IMG/VR virus record: IMGVR_UViG_3300033553_000562
Coordinates: 1 to 26,564 of that record
Source: a virus
Direction: 5' to 3' (one strand)
DNA length: 26,564 nucleotides
Under the pieces are notes generated by a model. It was given only the letters and a program-made list of their open reading frames with translations, was not told the origin of the DNA and searched no databases. Positions 1 through 7,745 of this stretch are shown piece after piece. The first letter of the stretch is position 1. Every line of letters starts with the position of its first letter. Position numbers and translations under genes: made by a program.

Positions 1-374
1 CATCAGGCCTTTGTTTTAATGGGGTTGCGCGCAAAGCGAAACGAAATGGGTGTTTTCGGCGGTGTCACTGGGAAAGCGTTGCGCCTCGCCCCCCCGTATA
101 CGGTTACGAACAGGAAGGACCCGTTCAATATCAATGGGTTATATGTCTCGCAAAATCGACCGGAGATAGTTTTCAGCAGGGGTACATGCTATCGTTTGAC
201 CGCAAAAACCCGTTGCCAACCTGCATCCTTCCCTCTCTCACATCCCGTGCAATCATATCGTTTTTATACCGAACAGAAATCGATCCGTCACGCCTAACGG
301 TGTCTCATTGAAAAGTGTCCCGCTGATACGCGAGGGGTTGACAGGGCCATGGGTTCACCACCGCCCTGCCCGCT
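1..374. other. No gene recognised at left edge
   Basis: I see no supportable gene, RNA or mobile-element end in this stretch. One open frame on the plus strand (19-297) gives a 92-residue protein that resembles nothing I know and has no clear ribosome binding site. The sequence is visibly less GC-biased than the operon beginning at 375. It lies downstream of the last gene of the minus-strand phage-type operon, so it could be the gap between an early and a late phage module, or the edge of the element. The window ends before this can be decided. Confidence 0.5.
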
Positions 375-800
375 TCACGCGGTCCGCTGAATCACGAACT
401 CCATCGACCGCTTGCGCGGCATGGTCTTGCCGTTGAGCCGCCAGACGATGACCGCGAGCCCGTATTCGAAGCGACGGTTCGCGGTTGCCCGGCTGATCCC
501 GTGCGCCCAGCAAATTCCCTTCCATGCCTTGCGATTGGCCCGCGCCCAGAGGATCTGACCGATGTCCTTGTCGAGCCAGCGCAACCAAAGCATCGCCTCG
601 TCGGCTTGCGTGATCATCCGCGGCGACGGCAGCGGACGGCGCATCTTCGGCTCTTGTTCGACCTGGTCGGCAAAGCTGTAATTATACTCAGGCCATGTGC
701 TGACGTAGCCTTGCGGACGCACTGGCGGCAGGCTGCGCATGACGTCTGCCGCGAGATCCAGCCGGTCGGCGACCATGGCCCGCGTCCAATCATTTGCCAT
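375..800 (-). CDS. DUF6362-like phage protein
   Basis: A 141-residue protein resembling the DUF6362 family of alphaproteobacterial prophages; its function is not known. Typical features seen are an N-terminal DWTRAMVADRL segment, a central LPPVRPQGYVSTWP block, the stretch EAMLWLRWLDKD, and a C-terminal helix-turn-helix-like segment (CWAHGISRATANRRFEYGL) that suggests DNA binding. I chose the ATG at 800 because GGAGG stands about 6 bases before it; an upstream in-frame ATG would add 15 residues without such a site. It overlaps the end of the preceding gene by 11 bases and is the last gene of the minus-strand operon. The family often sits at the end of the early region near packaging genes, so a regulatory or packaging-related role is possible, but that is inference. 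Confidence 0.72.
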   Translation of the reverse strand: MANDWTRAMVADRLDLAADVMRSLPPVRPQGYVSTWPEYNYSFADQVEQEPKMRRPLPSPRMITQADEAMLWLRWLDKDIGQILWARANRKAWKGICWAHGISRATANRRFEYGLAVIVWRLNGKTMPRKRSMEFVIQRTA

Positions 801-1002
801 TGCGCACCTCCCGAACGGCAGGGAGTTTGCCATAGAGCTTTTCACCGAGCTGGCGGACCAGTTCGCGCTCGGGCCAGGTCAGCCGGTCATCGTCGATGGC
901 GATAGCCAGCAGGCCCTGTTCCTGCCAACCGTCGCACTTGACTCGTTCGGGGTCACGCCGGTGACCGCCGTAGCCCTTCGGGGTGAACCGCATGCCGTTC
1001 AT
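790..1002 (-). CDS. Small phage-type protein, unknown function
   Basis: A 70-residue charged protein (start MNGMRFTPKGYGG, then RLTWPERELVRQLGEKLYGK). I recall similar small proteins in Rhodobacterales phage regions, but no function is known to me. The start is supported by GGGGAGG about 6 bases before the ATG, and that ATG overlaps the stop of the RuvC-like gene in an ATGA arrangement, implying coupled translation. Its stop overlaps the start of the DUF6362-like gene by 11 bases. No membrane segment, cysteine cluster or known motif is visible. The central WPERELVRQLGEKLYGK segment could form an amphipathic helix. Confidence 0.6.
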   Translation of the reverse strand: MNGMRFTPKGYGGHRRDPERVKCDGWQEQGLLAIAIDDDRLTWPERELVRQLGEKLYGKLPAVREVRNGK

Positions 1003-1463
1003 GATGCACCTCCCCGGGTTTCGATGGCCCAGTGGAGGATGGCGATGGCATCGGCTTCGTTGTCGTCAGCGGGTGAGAACCCACGGGCCCGGGCGGCGGC
1101 GATCATCGCGTCCTTGTTTGCGTTGCCTCGGCCGGTCGCATGTTTCTTGATGGTTCCGACCGGAACGCCCTGGTAGGCGACGGAATTCTGTTCGCACCAG
1201 ACTTCAAGGATCGCCAACCAACCTCCGTAGAGGTGAGACGCGTCTGTTCCCGCATGTCGGCGCACCTGTTCGTAGTAAAGCTGATCAAACCCCCCGGAGA
1301 GGCGATAGATTTCATCCAACCAGGCCCGGAAGCGCAAGAAGCGCATTCCGCCACCTTGCCAGCGGTCCTGCCTGAACTGGACAACACCACTCGTGATCAT
1401 CTTGTTATCATCCGACAGGGACCAGCCTGTCCGGGTTCCAAGGTCCAGGGCCAGAATACTCAT
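999..1463 (-). CDS. RuvC-like Holliday junction resolvase
   Basis: A 154-residue RNase H-fold nuclease of the phage RuvC type, expected to cut branched DNA such as four-way junctions made during replication or recombination. The opening LALDLGTRTGW supplies the first acidic residue (D7), YYEQV supplies E65, and the C-terminal DDNEADAIAIL supplies D133/D134, E136 and D138. The spacing closely matches E. coli RuvC (D7, E66, D138, D141), although the rest is diverged. GGAGG lies 8 bases before the ATG, and the start overlaps the stop of the HNH gene (ATGA). Its place in a replication operon with a Sak4-like ATPase and primase-helicase fits a role in resolving branches before packaging or segregation. 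I do not use the name ruvC because this is the phage branch of the family. Confidence 0.85.
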   Translation of the reverse strand: MSILALDLGTRTGWSLSDDNKMITSGVVQFRQDRWQGGGMRFLRFRAWLDEIYRLSGGFDQLYYEQVRRHAGTDASHLYGGWLAILEVWCEQNSVAYQGVPVGTIKKHATGRGNANKDAMIAAARARGFSPADDNEADAIAILHWAIETRGGAS

Positions 1464-2077
1464 AGAACGTGCCTCCAGCTGGTGTTGGATAGGATCCTGA
1501 AGATCGAACGCTGATGCATGCCGTAGCCTTCGGCGATTATAGTTCGCGGGATACCAAAGGTCTTCATCCGCCGAATGGCACGAACATCGATTTCAGAAAT
1601 GGATGAAGACGGATTCCTTGAACCGATCATTGCGGTGCCATGAACCCGGCAGTCTCCGAGGTTTTCGGCCTGCGTTGCCCACCTGAGGTTTTCAGCTGTG
1701 TTGTTGGTGCGATTTCCGTCGTTGTGTGCAACGACATGTCTTGAGGACGGTGCAGGGCCATGAAACGCCAGCGCAACGATCCTGTGAATATCCAAACGCA
1801 TCGTGCGGGGTCGCTCGCAAAGACAGACCGAAAGATAGCCGGTTTTCTTGTTCAGCAGTTGCCGAAGCACACGCCCGGTGACTGCACCTTTGGATTGACC
1901 AACCCTGCGAACTTGCCCACTGGACGAGACTTGGTACTTGGACCAGCCCGGAATTGCTCGCCAATCGTTTCGGTCACCGTGACCTTTGGATCGGCAAGAT
2001 GTGCGGTCGGCGCGGAAGGCAGGCGGCAGATCGGGGATTGCCTCCTGCATCCTGGTGGTCAGAGTCGCTTCAGCCAT
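1460..2077 (-). CDS. NUMOD4/HNH endonuclease, homing-type
   Basis: A 205-residue protein with the layout of phage homing endonucleases. After an N-terminal stretch of about 36 residues that matches nothing I know comes a NUMOD4-like motif (DWRAIPGWSKYQVSSSGQVRR, about residues 38-58). An HNH_3-type core follows (IHRIVALAFHGP, then HVVAHNDGNRTNNTAENLRW, about residues 97-135) with the expected His, Asp/Asn and Asn residues. The last 50 residues look like a helix-turn-helix DNA-reading segment (IRRMKTFGIPRTIIAEGYGM). Such genes usually nick or cut a specific site and spread as free-standing selfish genes in phage genomes. AAAAGGAG precedes the ATG at 2077. It follows the repeat-rich gap and its stop overlaps the RuvC-like start, so it is well integrated into the operon. 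A non-selfish phage role is possible. Confidence 0.8.
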   Translation of the reverse strand: MAEATLTTRMQEAIPDLPPAFRADRTSCRSKGHGDRNDWRAIPGWSKYQVSSSGQVRRVGQSKGAVTGRVLRQLLNKKTGYLSVCLCERPRTMRLDIHRIVALAFHGPAPSSRHVVAHNDGNRTNNTAENLRWATQAENLGDCRVHGTAMIGSRNPSSSISEIDVRAIRRMKTFGIPRTIIAEGYGMHQRSIFRILSNTSWRHVL

Positions 2078-2415
2078 CGTGGTCTCCTTTTCGGGTTAGC
2101 TGCGGGGGTGGAAGACGACGGTGGTCATGTGCTTGGCGGTACGGGCCGCCGTCGTCGGATCGGGATGTGCAGGGAGCGTCAAAACCCGCGCGCGCGGATA
2201 CCCTCGACGTATGGGAGGAGAGGCCAAACCTGCCGGTTGGCCTCCCCATACGTAGTATGGGGGTTTCACACCTAACTCCTCGGATGTGGGTAAGAGGCTG
2301 ATCTCAAATAGAAAATCAGGATCCGCGAGGAGTGAGGGAGGAGTTTGCCCCCAAACTCCTCGCGGCGCGCAAGTCATTGTTTTCATTGATTGAGGAGTTG
2401 GTGAGGACATAGGAG
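2078..2415. repeat. Repeat-rich gap after primase-helicase gene
   Basis: The longest break in the minus-strand operon (338 bp). The motif AGGAGTT or its complement AACTCCT recurs, allowing partial copies, near 2274, 2328, 2339, 2354, 2393, 2411 and 2431, the last inside the end of the primase-helicase gene. A 10-bp perfect inverted repeat, GAGGAGTTTG with CAAACTCCTC, spans 2338-2361 with a 4-base loop. A second structured block spans 2208-2262. One open frame (2096-2410, minus) could encode 104 residues; its last 20 codons are GC-rich at the third position, but no start has a ribosome binding site, so I do not call it a gene. Seen: the repeats. Inferred: iterons, operator sites or an RNA control element. 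Confidence 0.6.
2208..2262. repeat. Nested inverted repeats built on CCCATACG
   Basis: The sequence CGTATGGG (2208-2215) is mirrored by CCCATACG (2245-2252), and the stem continues as GAGGCCAA against TTGGCCTC, giving a long imperfect hairpin with a loop near 2231-2234. The right arm also forms a separate perfect inverted repeat, CCCCATAC (2244-2251) with GTATGGGG (2255-2262), spaced by 3 bases. The two foldings exclude each other. No T-run follows on either strand, so it is not a standard terminator. Confidence 0.6.
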
Positions 2416-4794
2416 TTAGGCCTCACTCTTAGGAGTTGGGCCTGATTTTCCGTCATCTTTGCCTGTCATCGGGTAGACCCAGACCGAGGGGTTTTCGACT
2501 TGCAGGCAGACCCCGGATTGCGGGCATTTATAGTGACTCGGGAGCACAGGGCGGGCGATTTCCAAGACTTCGCCCGTCTCAGGATCGACCGATTGCTCGG
2601 GACCGAAATGCATACCCTCAACAGCCAGATAGCCGAACCGTGACCGCACCACCGGGTAGCCGAACCCGGATCCGTTCCTCAGAAACTTCACGAAACCTTT
2701 CGTAGCGAGGACACTGAGGCGTTCCCTGATCGTGTATTTGCTGCCCAGACCACCCTTGTTTTCGAACTTTTCGGCGAACTGCATCGTCGTATACAGACGG
2801 CCCTCAGTGGCTTCTTCGAACAATATGCCGACAATGACGTCGCGCTTGCGATCCCGTTCTGCGTCGTGCCTTGCGCCGACTTCCTGACGCACAAGCCGCT
2901 CGTTCATCGGGTTGATCTCGACCCATTGGCCACCGACCTTGTCGATCAGTTTGGGCGGCAACGCGGGGCCATTGCGCAGCTCGATCTCCAGCTTTCGTTG
3001 CGAGCAATCCTCGTCGGGGCGATGCAGGATCAGGCCGGAGGTGTAGAACCCGCGCAGCGCGCTGGCGCCGGAGAGCGCGAGGAACGGATCGTCCTTCACC
3101 TGCTGCTTGCTGAACTTCTTGGTGTGGTGGATCAGTATGACCCCGCAGTCGGGGTCGATGTGGTCGCGCAGAACCTCGACCCGTTCCTTGAGGAAGAACA
3201 TCATGGCGGTGTTGTCGTTTTCACCTCCGCCATCGGGCCCGCCGTCGAAGAGGTTTCGGATCGGATCGACGCAGAGAATGTCGGGCGGCGCATCGGGGAA
3301 CTCCGTCTGGACAGCACGTGCCACGCGGACGCTGCCCTCGTTGTCGAGCAGCATTTTCAGTTTCGGGGTGGCGACGAAGGTATCGCGCGCGGCGGCCAAC
3401 ACCTCCGGTGGCAGGGAAATCTGCTTCATGCGCTCGCGCAGATAGTGGTACTGGATTTCGGCCTGCAGGTAGAAGATGCGCAGCGGCCGTGGCGGCGTGA
3501 AGCCCAGAAACGGCACGCCCGCAGCCATGTGCACGAGCCAGCTGATCAGAAGATCGCTCTTGCCGACCTTGGGCGCACCGCCCAACACCAGCAGCCCGCC
3601 CGGCGTCAGCACCCGCGGCGCGATGATGTCCTCCGGCATGGGGCTCTGGTCGTCCAGCAGCGCGCCCAGCGTGAAGGCTGGCATTTCATCCGGCCCCGGT
3701 GCGCCAGAGTTTAGCCGGATCAGCGGCGGTCCATATTTCTCGACATGGCGTTCCCAGAGCCGCTCTGACTCGCGCTTGAGCCGCTCGACCGGCCATTGTG
3801 GGCGCAGCATCGCGGCGTTGTAGCCGCAGATGCCCTCCCAGCCCTCGTCTTTCGACATCCGGCCCTCATGGACCATGCGGATGAAATGGCCGATCGCGGC
3901 CGACGCACCCTCGAAACGCGACCAGTCGTCCTGCGCGCTCTCGCGCACCGGGGTGACCAACACATCATCGACAGCGGGCTTGTCGGGCATGGTGAAGTCC
4001 GGCTGCAACGATACGCCCGGCGCAGGCGGCATGTCGGTCACCGCTTCGGTAAACTCGCCCAGATCGCGCTCGCGATCCGCGTTCAACGCCACGATGCGCA
4101 CCTGCGTCTTGAGGCTGTTCTTGTAATAGACCGAGCCTGCCACGCGGATCGGCTGATGCGCCGAGCGGAAATGCATATCGCCGCCGACCTTGGCGGCAAT
4201 GTCACCGCGCAGACGAGTCACACGCGCAATGTCGCTGCCCTCGGCGGGCTCGGTGAGTTTCCACCAGACATGCGTCTTGTGCTGGCCCTCTGGCGTCACC
4301 CCGCCGCTTTCGACCACCATCGTGGGCGGGCCGAGATGGCGTTCGAGATGGGCGCGTTTGGCGGCGATGTCACCAGTGTCGATATCGACGACCACAGCCT
4401 CCATCTGCAGAATGTCAGCCGCCTTGGCCTGTCCGGGCTCGGCAACCGTACCCGGGATGACATAGACGGCAGCACCTTCGCGTGCCGCCCAGTTGGCAAA
4501 GGTGGTCATCTTGTCGGTGACGTTTTCACCGGCCTCGATCCAGATGTTATGCGGGCGGCCATCAAAGCCCTGGCCCTTGTCGATGAAACTGCGAACGGGG
4601 ATCAGCCCGTCGCAGTAGCCAAACACCACCTCCATGAATTGTGCGATCTGCTCGGGGTCCGTCTCGTCGCCGAACACATCGATCTGCGGGGCTGCATCGT
4701 TTAAATCGCGCCATGGGTTGAAATGGAGGAGGTTTTCCTTTGGCGCATCCGGCGCGGTATCATTTCCGTCCTTGCGATCATCATCATGCGGCAT
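2416..4794 (-). CDS. AEP-type primase fused to RecA-fold helicase
   Basis: A 792-residue protein expected to prime and unwind DNA during replication of the element. The N-terminal part resembles RepB-like archaeo-eukaryotic primases: a metal-binding DID (VVVDIDTGDI, about residues 137-139), the HVWWKL strand (about 175-180), a GGD, and the basic IRVAGSVYYKN segment. The C-terminal part is a RepA/DnaB-type ATPase with Walker A GGAPKVGKSD (about 405-414), a Walker B ILCVDPIRNLFDG and a downstream LIHHTKK. The last 150 residues probably include a winged-helix segment. I place the start at 4794 because AAGGAGG stands 5 bases before that ATG. The ATG at 4851 overlaps the upstream stop (ATGA) but lacks such a site; it would add 19 acidic residues. 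The upstream gene encodes the Cas4-like nuclease. Confidence 0.85.
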   Translation of the reverse strand: MPHDDDRKDGNDTAPDAPKENLLHFNPWRDLNDAAPQIDVFGDETDPEQIAQFMEVVFGYCDGLIPVRSFIDKGQGFDGRPHNIWIEAGENVTDKMTTFANWAAREGAAVYVIPGTVAEPGQAKAADILQMEAVVVDIDTGDIAAKRAHLERHLGPPTMVVESGGVTPEGQHKTHVWWKLTEPAEGSDIARVTRLRGDIAAKVGGDMHFRSAHQPIRVAGSVYYKNSLKTQVRIVALNADRERDLGEFTEAVTDMPPAPGVSLQPDFTMPDKPAVDDVLVTPVRESAQDDWSRFEGASAAIGHFIRMVHEGRMSKDEGWEGICGYNAAMLRPQWPVERLKRESERLWERHVEKYGPPLIRLNSGAPGPDEMPAFTLGALLDDQSPMPEDIIAPRVLTPGGLLVLGGAPKVGKSDLLISWLVHMAAGVPFLGFTPPRPLRIFYLQAEIQYHYLRERMKQISLPPEVLAAARDTFVATPKLKMLLDNEGSVRVARAVQTEFPDAPPDILCVDPIRNLFDGGPDGGGENDNTAMMFFLKERVEVLRDHIDPDCGVILIHHTKKFSKQQVKDDPFLALSGASALRGFYTSGLILHRPDEDCSQRKLEIELRNGPALPPKLIDKVGGQWVEINPMNERLVRQEVGARHDAERDRKRDVIVGILFEEATEGRLYTTMQFAEKFENKGGLGSKYTIRERLSVLATKGFVKFLRNGSGFGYPVVRSRFGYLAVEGMHFGPEQSVDPETGEVLEIARPVLPSHYKCPQSGVCLQVENPSVWVYPMTGKDDGKSGPTPKSEA

Positions 4795-4847
4795 GTCGGC
4801 CTCCTTTCTCTGGTCATCTGTGTCGGGCGGGTCGTTCGGGGCATCCG

Positions 4848-5615
4848 TCATGTCGGCAGGTTCCAGCAGCGCTCCGCCCAGGAGCAGAACCGGCATTCGA
4901 AAAAGTCGCGATTGGCAGCCACACGTGGCAGCAACTCGCCCGCGTCAGTGGCCTGCAGGATCCGCACGCCGCGGTCGGACATGCGCTGCGCCAGATCGGC
5001 GTCGAAAGGCACCAACTCGTGGTGCATCTCTCCTGTGTCCTTGTTGATCGCGGTAAACACGGCTGGCGCTCCGCTGATGCCGGGCACGCTCGCTTCCATG
5101 TACGCCTGGTAGACAGCGATCTGCGCGGCATAGACGGGTTTGGATTTGGTCACGCCCTCCTTGACGCAGGCGCGCCAGTTCTTCGCGTTCATGGTCTTGC
5201 ATTCCCAGAGCGCCGGAACGGCAAGCCCAAAGCCCTCGGGTCCGGCCGCAAAGATGCCATCGACATGGCCCCGAATGCGCCCACCCGCGACCGAGAACCC
5301 GAACTGGCCCCCATCTGGACGGTTGCCTTTCTGGGTGTAGAGTTCGAACCCCGCGCCGCGCAGCCAGCGGATGGCGAGATCTTCCAGTTCATGCCCGATA
5401 GCGAAAATGCGCAGCAGCTGGCCTGAGAAGTCTTGTCCCTCGTCTTTCGACGTGGCGGTGAACTCGAATTGCAAGGCGCGTTCGCAGGCGTGGCCGAGGC
5501 GTGACCCACCGAGGTAATCGCGGGGTACGCGTGCCGCATTTTCTACGGTCAGGGCTGCGTCGATGGTCTCGTTGACGCGCTCAGCGAAACTGGGTCGGCG
5601 GTTGTAATCGATCAT
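4848..5615 (-). CDS. Cas4-like PD-(D/E)XK nuclease, four cysteines
   Basis: A 255-residue nuclease of the RecB/Cas4 group. The active-site pattern is clear: IGHELEDL (H75), RGHVDG (D119), WECK (E138 and K140) and the Q-motif QIAVYQAY (Q165). A cysteine near the N-terminus (HACERALQF, C44) and three at the C-terminus (C241-x2-C244-x5-C250) match the arrangement that holds a 4Fe-4S cluster in Cas4 and AddB-type nucleases. It probably degrades one DNA strand to expose ssDNA for the nearby Sak4-like ATPase and SSB-like protein. The frame stays open upstream to 5981, but that extension is the neighbouring gene read in another frame. The ATG at 5615 overlaps the previous stop as TGATG and has GGAGG upstream. 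There is no cas1, cas2 or CRISPR array in the window, so a CRISPR role is unlikely. Confidence 0.85.
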   Translation of the reverse strand: MIDYNRRPSFAERVNETIDAALTVENAARVPRDYLGGSRLGHACERALQFEFTATSKDEGQDFSGQLLRIFAIGHELEDLAIRWLRGAGFELYTQKGNRPDGGQFGFSVAGGRIRGHVDGIFAAGPEGFGLAVPALWECKTMNAKNWRACVKEGVTKSKPVYAAQIAVYQAYMEASVPGISGAPAVFTAINKDTGEMHHELVPFDADLAQRMSDRGVRILQATDAGELLPRVAANRDFFECRFCSWAERCWNLPT

Positions 5616-6043
5616 CAGAAGGGCACCTCCGACTGGCTGGCGATCTCGAACATCTCGGTGCGGAAGGCCTCGACTGTGATCACGATCAGCCGGTGCATGT
5701 CGTGCTGGCTCAACTGCCCCAGCGCGCAGTCCCAACCAATGCGTTCCATTTCGGGCGCAAGCGCGCGCATCACGGCGGGCAGCGCCTGGGTTTCCTCTTC
5801 GGTAAAATCGACCATGCTCAGTCCTCTTTTCGCTTTGATGGTGAAGGTCGACTGGCATTGCATCGAGCAGAACCAGCGGTATGTGCGTTTGCTGCGGGGC
5901 AGATGCGGATCGAACCAGCCGAAGCCTCGGGTGCGCGCGGTGCAGACGGCGCAAAGCGTGCCGCGCGGATGCCAGAGGCAATCAAAGCCCGGGCGATCCG
6001 CAGCCGCTGCGGGCGTGGATTGGACTTGCGCGACATGATTCAC
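5615..6043 (-). CDS. Zinc-ribbon protein, DUF6511-like
   Basis: A 142-residue protein. The first half carries a probable zinc ribbon with two cysteine pairs, one in CLWHPRGTLCAVC and one in FCSMQC. The second half (LSMVDFTEEETQALPAVMRALAP to the end) is predicted helical and resembles DUF6511, a family known to me only from phages and prophages; its function is unknown. The start is a GTG at 6043 that overlaps the helicase stop (GTGA), with GGGAGG 4 bases upstream. An ATG in another frame at 6036 would give a 72-residue arginine- and alanine-rich product with no zinc-ribbon logic, so I rejected it. Its stop overlaps the start of the Cas4-like nuclease gene. An accessory DNA- or protein-binding role with the helicase or nuclease is plausible. 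Confidence 0.7.
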   Translation of the reverse strand: MNHVAQVQSTPAAAADRPGFDCLWHPRGTLCAVCTARTRGFGWFDPHLPRSKRTYRWFCSMQCQSTFTIKAKRGLSMVDFTEEETQALPAVMRALAPEMERIGWDCALGQLSQHDMHRLIVITVEAFRTEMFEIASQSEVPF

Positions 6044-7734
6044 GCTGCCTCCCGCGCGGCAGGTGCCGCGCTCAGGATCAACTGCCGGATGGCGCGCTTG
6101 TTGAACCCGAAGGTCATCAGCGCCGAGGCCTTGTAGCGGGTGAGGCCATAATCGTTGCGCGCGGCGGGCGAGAGGTATTGCAGCTGCTTTTCGGTGGCGG
6201 GCTGGATCAGCCAGGCGCGCGTCTTGAAGGCGCTTTCGTCGGTCTCGTGATCGTTCAGCCAGTCATCGGCCTGCGCGAGACAGACGCTGCACTCGCCGAT
6301 ACCCAGAAGCTGCGGCTGCACCCCGCGCGCGCCGCCGATGCCGTACCAGAGGCCGTCCAGCCAGAAGACACCGCCCCAGGCGGAGAATCCCGTGGCCAGC
6401 AGCGCATCCTCGGTGCCGAAGAGATCGACCCACTCGAAACTGGAGCGCTTAAGCAGATCGATCTCGGTCATCAGAAAGCCGGAGAGCGCCCCACCAAGGG
6501 CTCCCTCATCGGCTTCATCCTCGTCCTCGTCCAAGAATACCGCGCCACAGATCGGGCATTCGCGCGACGCCATTGGAATATCGGCCTGGCACACCGGACA
6601 GGTTTTCGAGGGTGCGTCGCCGGTCCCGGTCTTGCCTTCCAGATCGACGTCCTGCTCCAACGTGCCGTGGGTCAAGCTCGAGGTGCCGAAATCCAACACC
6701 ACGCAGTCGGTCTTGATCACACCCGGGTGCTCGGCAGGATCGACCGTGCGCAGGCCCCGCCCCACCATCTGGATCATGGTGGACTTGTAAGAACTAGGCC
6801 GCAGGAGCACGACGCAGGACATGGGCGGGTGGTCCCAGCCTTCCGTGAGCACGGCCACGTTGGTTATGACGCGGATTTCACCCTTCGTGAAGGCGGAGAG
6901 GATATTGCGGCGTTCGTCGCCGGGCAGATCGCCATGGATCAGGCCGGTGGGGATGCCCGCTGCATTGAAGGCCTCGGCGACATGGGCGGCGTGGGCCACG
7001 GTCGAGCAGAACACCACCGTGGGCCGATCGGCAGCCTTTTCCTGCCAGTTGCGCACCACTTCCTCGGTGATCGGCGCACGGTCCATGATCTCGGCCACCT
7101 CGCTCATGTCGAAATCCGACACGGCCTTGCGCACGGCCTTAAGCTGGTCCTGCACGCCCACATCGATGACGAAAGTGCGCGGTGGTACCAGATGCCCCGA
7201 TGCGATCAGTTCGCCCAGCCGCACCTGGTCGGCGACATTGTCAAAGACGTCGCGCAGCCCCTTTTTGTCACCGCGATTTGGTGTGGCTGTCACCCCGAAG
7301 ATGCGGGCGTCGGGGTTGGCATCGCGGACGCGATCAATGATGCGGCGGTAGCTGTCGGCGACGGCGTGATGGGCTTCGTCGATCACCAGCAGGTCCAGCT
7401 TCGGTATTCCCGCCAGGTTGGCCTTGCGTGCCAGCGTGGGCACCATCGCGAAGGTCACCTGGCCAGCCCATGATTTGGTCGTGGCGTCGACGATGGAGGT
7501 GGACACATCCGGGACCACGCGTCGGAACTTGTCGCGGTTCTGCACAGTCAGTTCATCGCGATGCGCCAGCACGCATGCCTTTGCCTCGGTGCCCGCAAGG
7601 CTGTCGCCAGTAACCGCCGACAGCATGATCGTCTTTCCCGCTCCGGTCGGCGCGATGCCAAGCGTGTTGTCGCGGGTGCCGAGCGCAGACAGGCTGCGCT
7701 CGACGAAGAGTTTCTGGCGGGGACGCAATCGCAT
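6040..7734 (-). CDS. SF2 DEAH-box helicase with zinc ribbon
   Basis: A 564-residue superfamily 2 helicase of the phage/UvrB-RecG-like type, expected to unwind or remodel DNA using ATP. Visible motifs are APTGAGKT (Walker A, 28-35), DEAH (119-122), TATP (149-152), VFCSTV and IHGDLPGDER in the second RecA lobe, and QMVGRGLR (motif VI, 322-329). A four-cysteine zinc ribbon follows (C379, C382, C393, C396), then a very acidic run (LDEDEDEADE, 401-410). The last 150 residues are unlike core helicases and end with a helical GLTRYKASALMTFGFNKRAI segment. The ATG at 7734 lies 11 bases after the preceding stop, with GAGGGA upstream. It could serve replication restart or strand annealing beside the SSB-like and Sak4-like proteins. 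Confidence 0.88.
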   Translation of the reverse strand: MRLRPRQKLFVERSLSALGTRDNTLGIAPTGAGKTIMLSAVTGDSLAGTEAKACVLAHRDELTVQNRDKFRRVVPDVSTSIVDATTKSWAGQVTFAMVPTLARKANLAGIPKLDLLVIDEAHHAVADSYRRIIDRVRDANPDARIFGVTATPNRGDKKGLRDVFDNVADQVRLGELIASGHLVPPRTFVIDVGVQDQLKAVRKAVSDFDMSEVAEIMDRAPITEEVVRNWQEKAADRPTVVFCSTVAHAAHVAEAFNAAGIPTGLIHGDLPGDERRNILSAFTKGEIRVITNVAVLTEGWDHPPMSCVVLLRPSSYKSTMIQMVGRGLRTVDPAEHPGVIKTDCVVLDFGTSSLTHGTLEQDVDLEGKTGTGDAPSKTCPVCQADIPMASRECPICGAVFLDEDEDEADEGALGGALSGFLMTEIDLLKRSSFEWVDLFGTEDALLATGFSAWGGVFWLDGLWYGIGGARGVQPQLLGIGECSVCLAQADDWLNDHETDESAFKTRAWLIQPATEKQLQYLSPAARNDYGLTRYKASALMTFGFNKRAIRQLILSAAPAAREAA

Positions 7735-7745
7735 GGCTCAGTCCC

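Noticed and set aside
19-297. Open frame of 92 residues on the plus strand at the left edge
   Set aside because: No ribosome binding site, no recognisable motif and mixed amino acid content; probably chance.
2866-4704. Two long plus-strand frames (282 and 302 residues) opposite the primase-helicase
   Set aside because: Rich in His, Arg, Ala and Gln without motifs; shadows of a clear gene on the other strand.
4795-4851. Upstream start of the primase-helicase at 4851
   Set aside because: It overlaps the preceding stop, but the ATG at 4794 has a near-perfect ribosome binding site; kept as an alternative.
4848-5615. CRISPR-Cas system suggested by the Cas4-like nuclease
   Set aside because: No repeat-spacer array and no other cas gene in the window; the setting is phage-type recombination.
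5616-5981. N-terminal extension of the Cas4-like nuclease frame by 122 residues
   Set aside because: The extension is the zinc-ribbon gene read in another frame; the ATG at 5615 has a ribosome binding site and a TGATG overlap.
5818-6036. Alternative 72-residue frame starting at an ATG inside the zinc-ribbon gene
   Set aside because: The overlapping GTG-start frame has paired cysteines and a family-like C-terminus; this one has only Arg/Ala/Ser-rich filler.
5881-7473. Long plus-strand frame (530 residues) opposite the DEAH helicase
   Set aside because: Antisense shadow produced by GC-rich codons; the minus-strand frame has every helicase motif.
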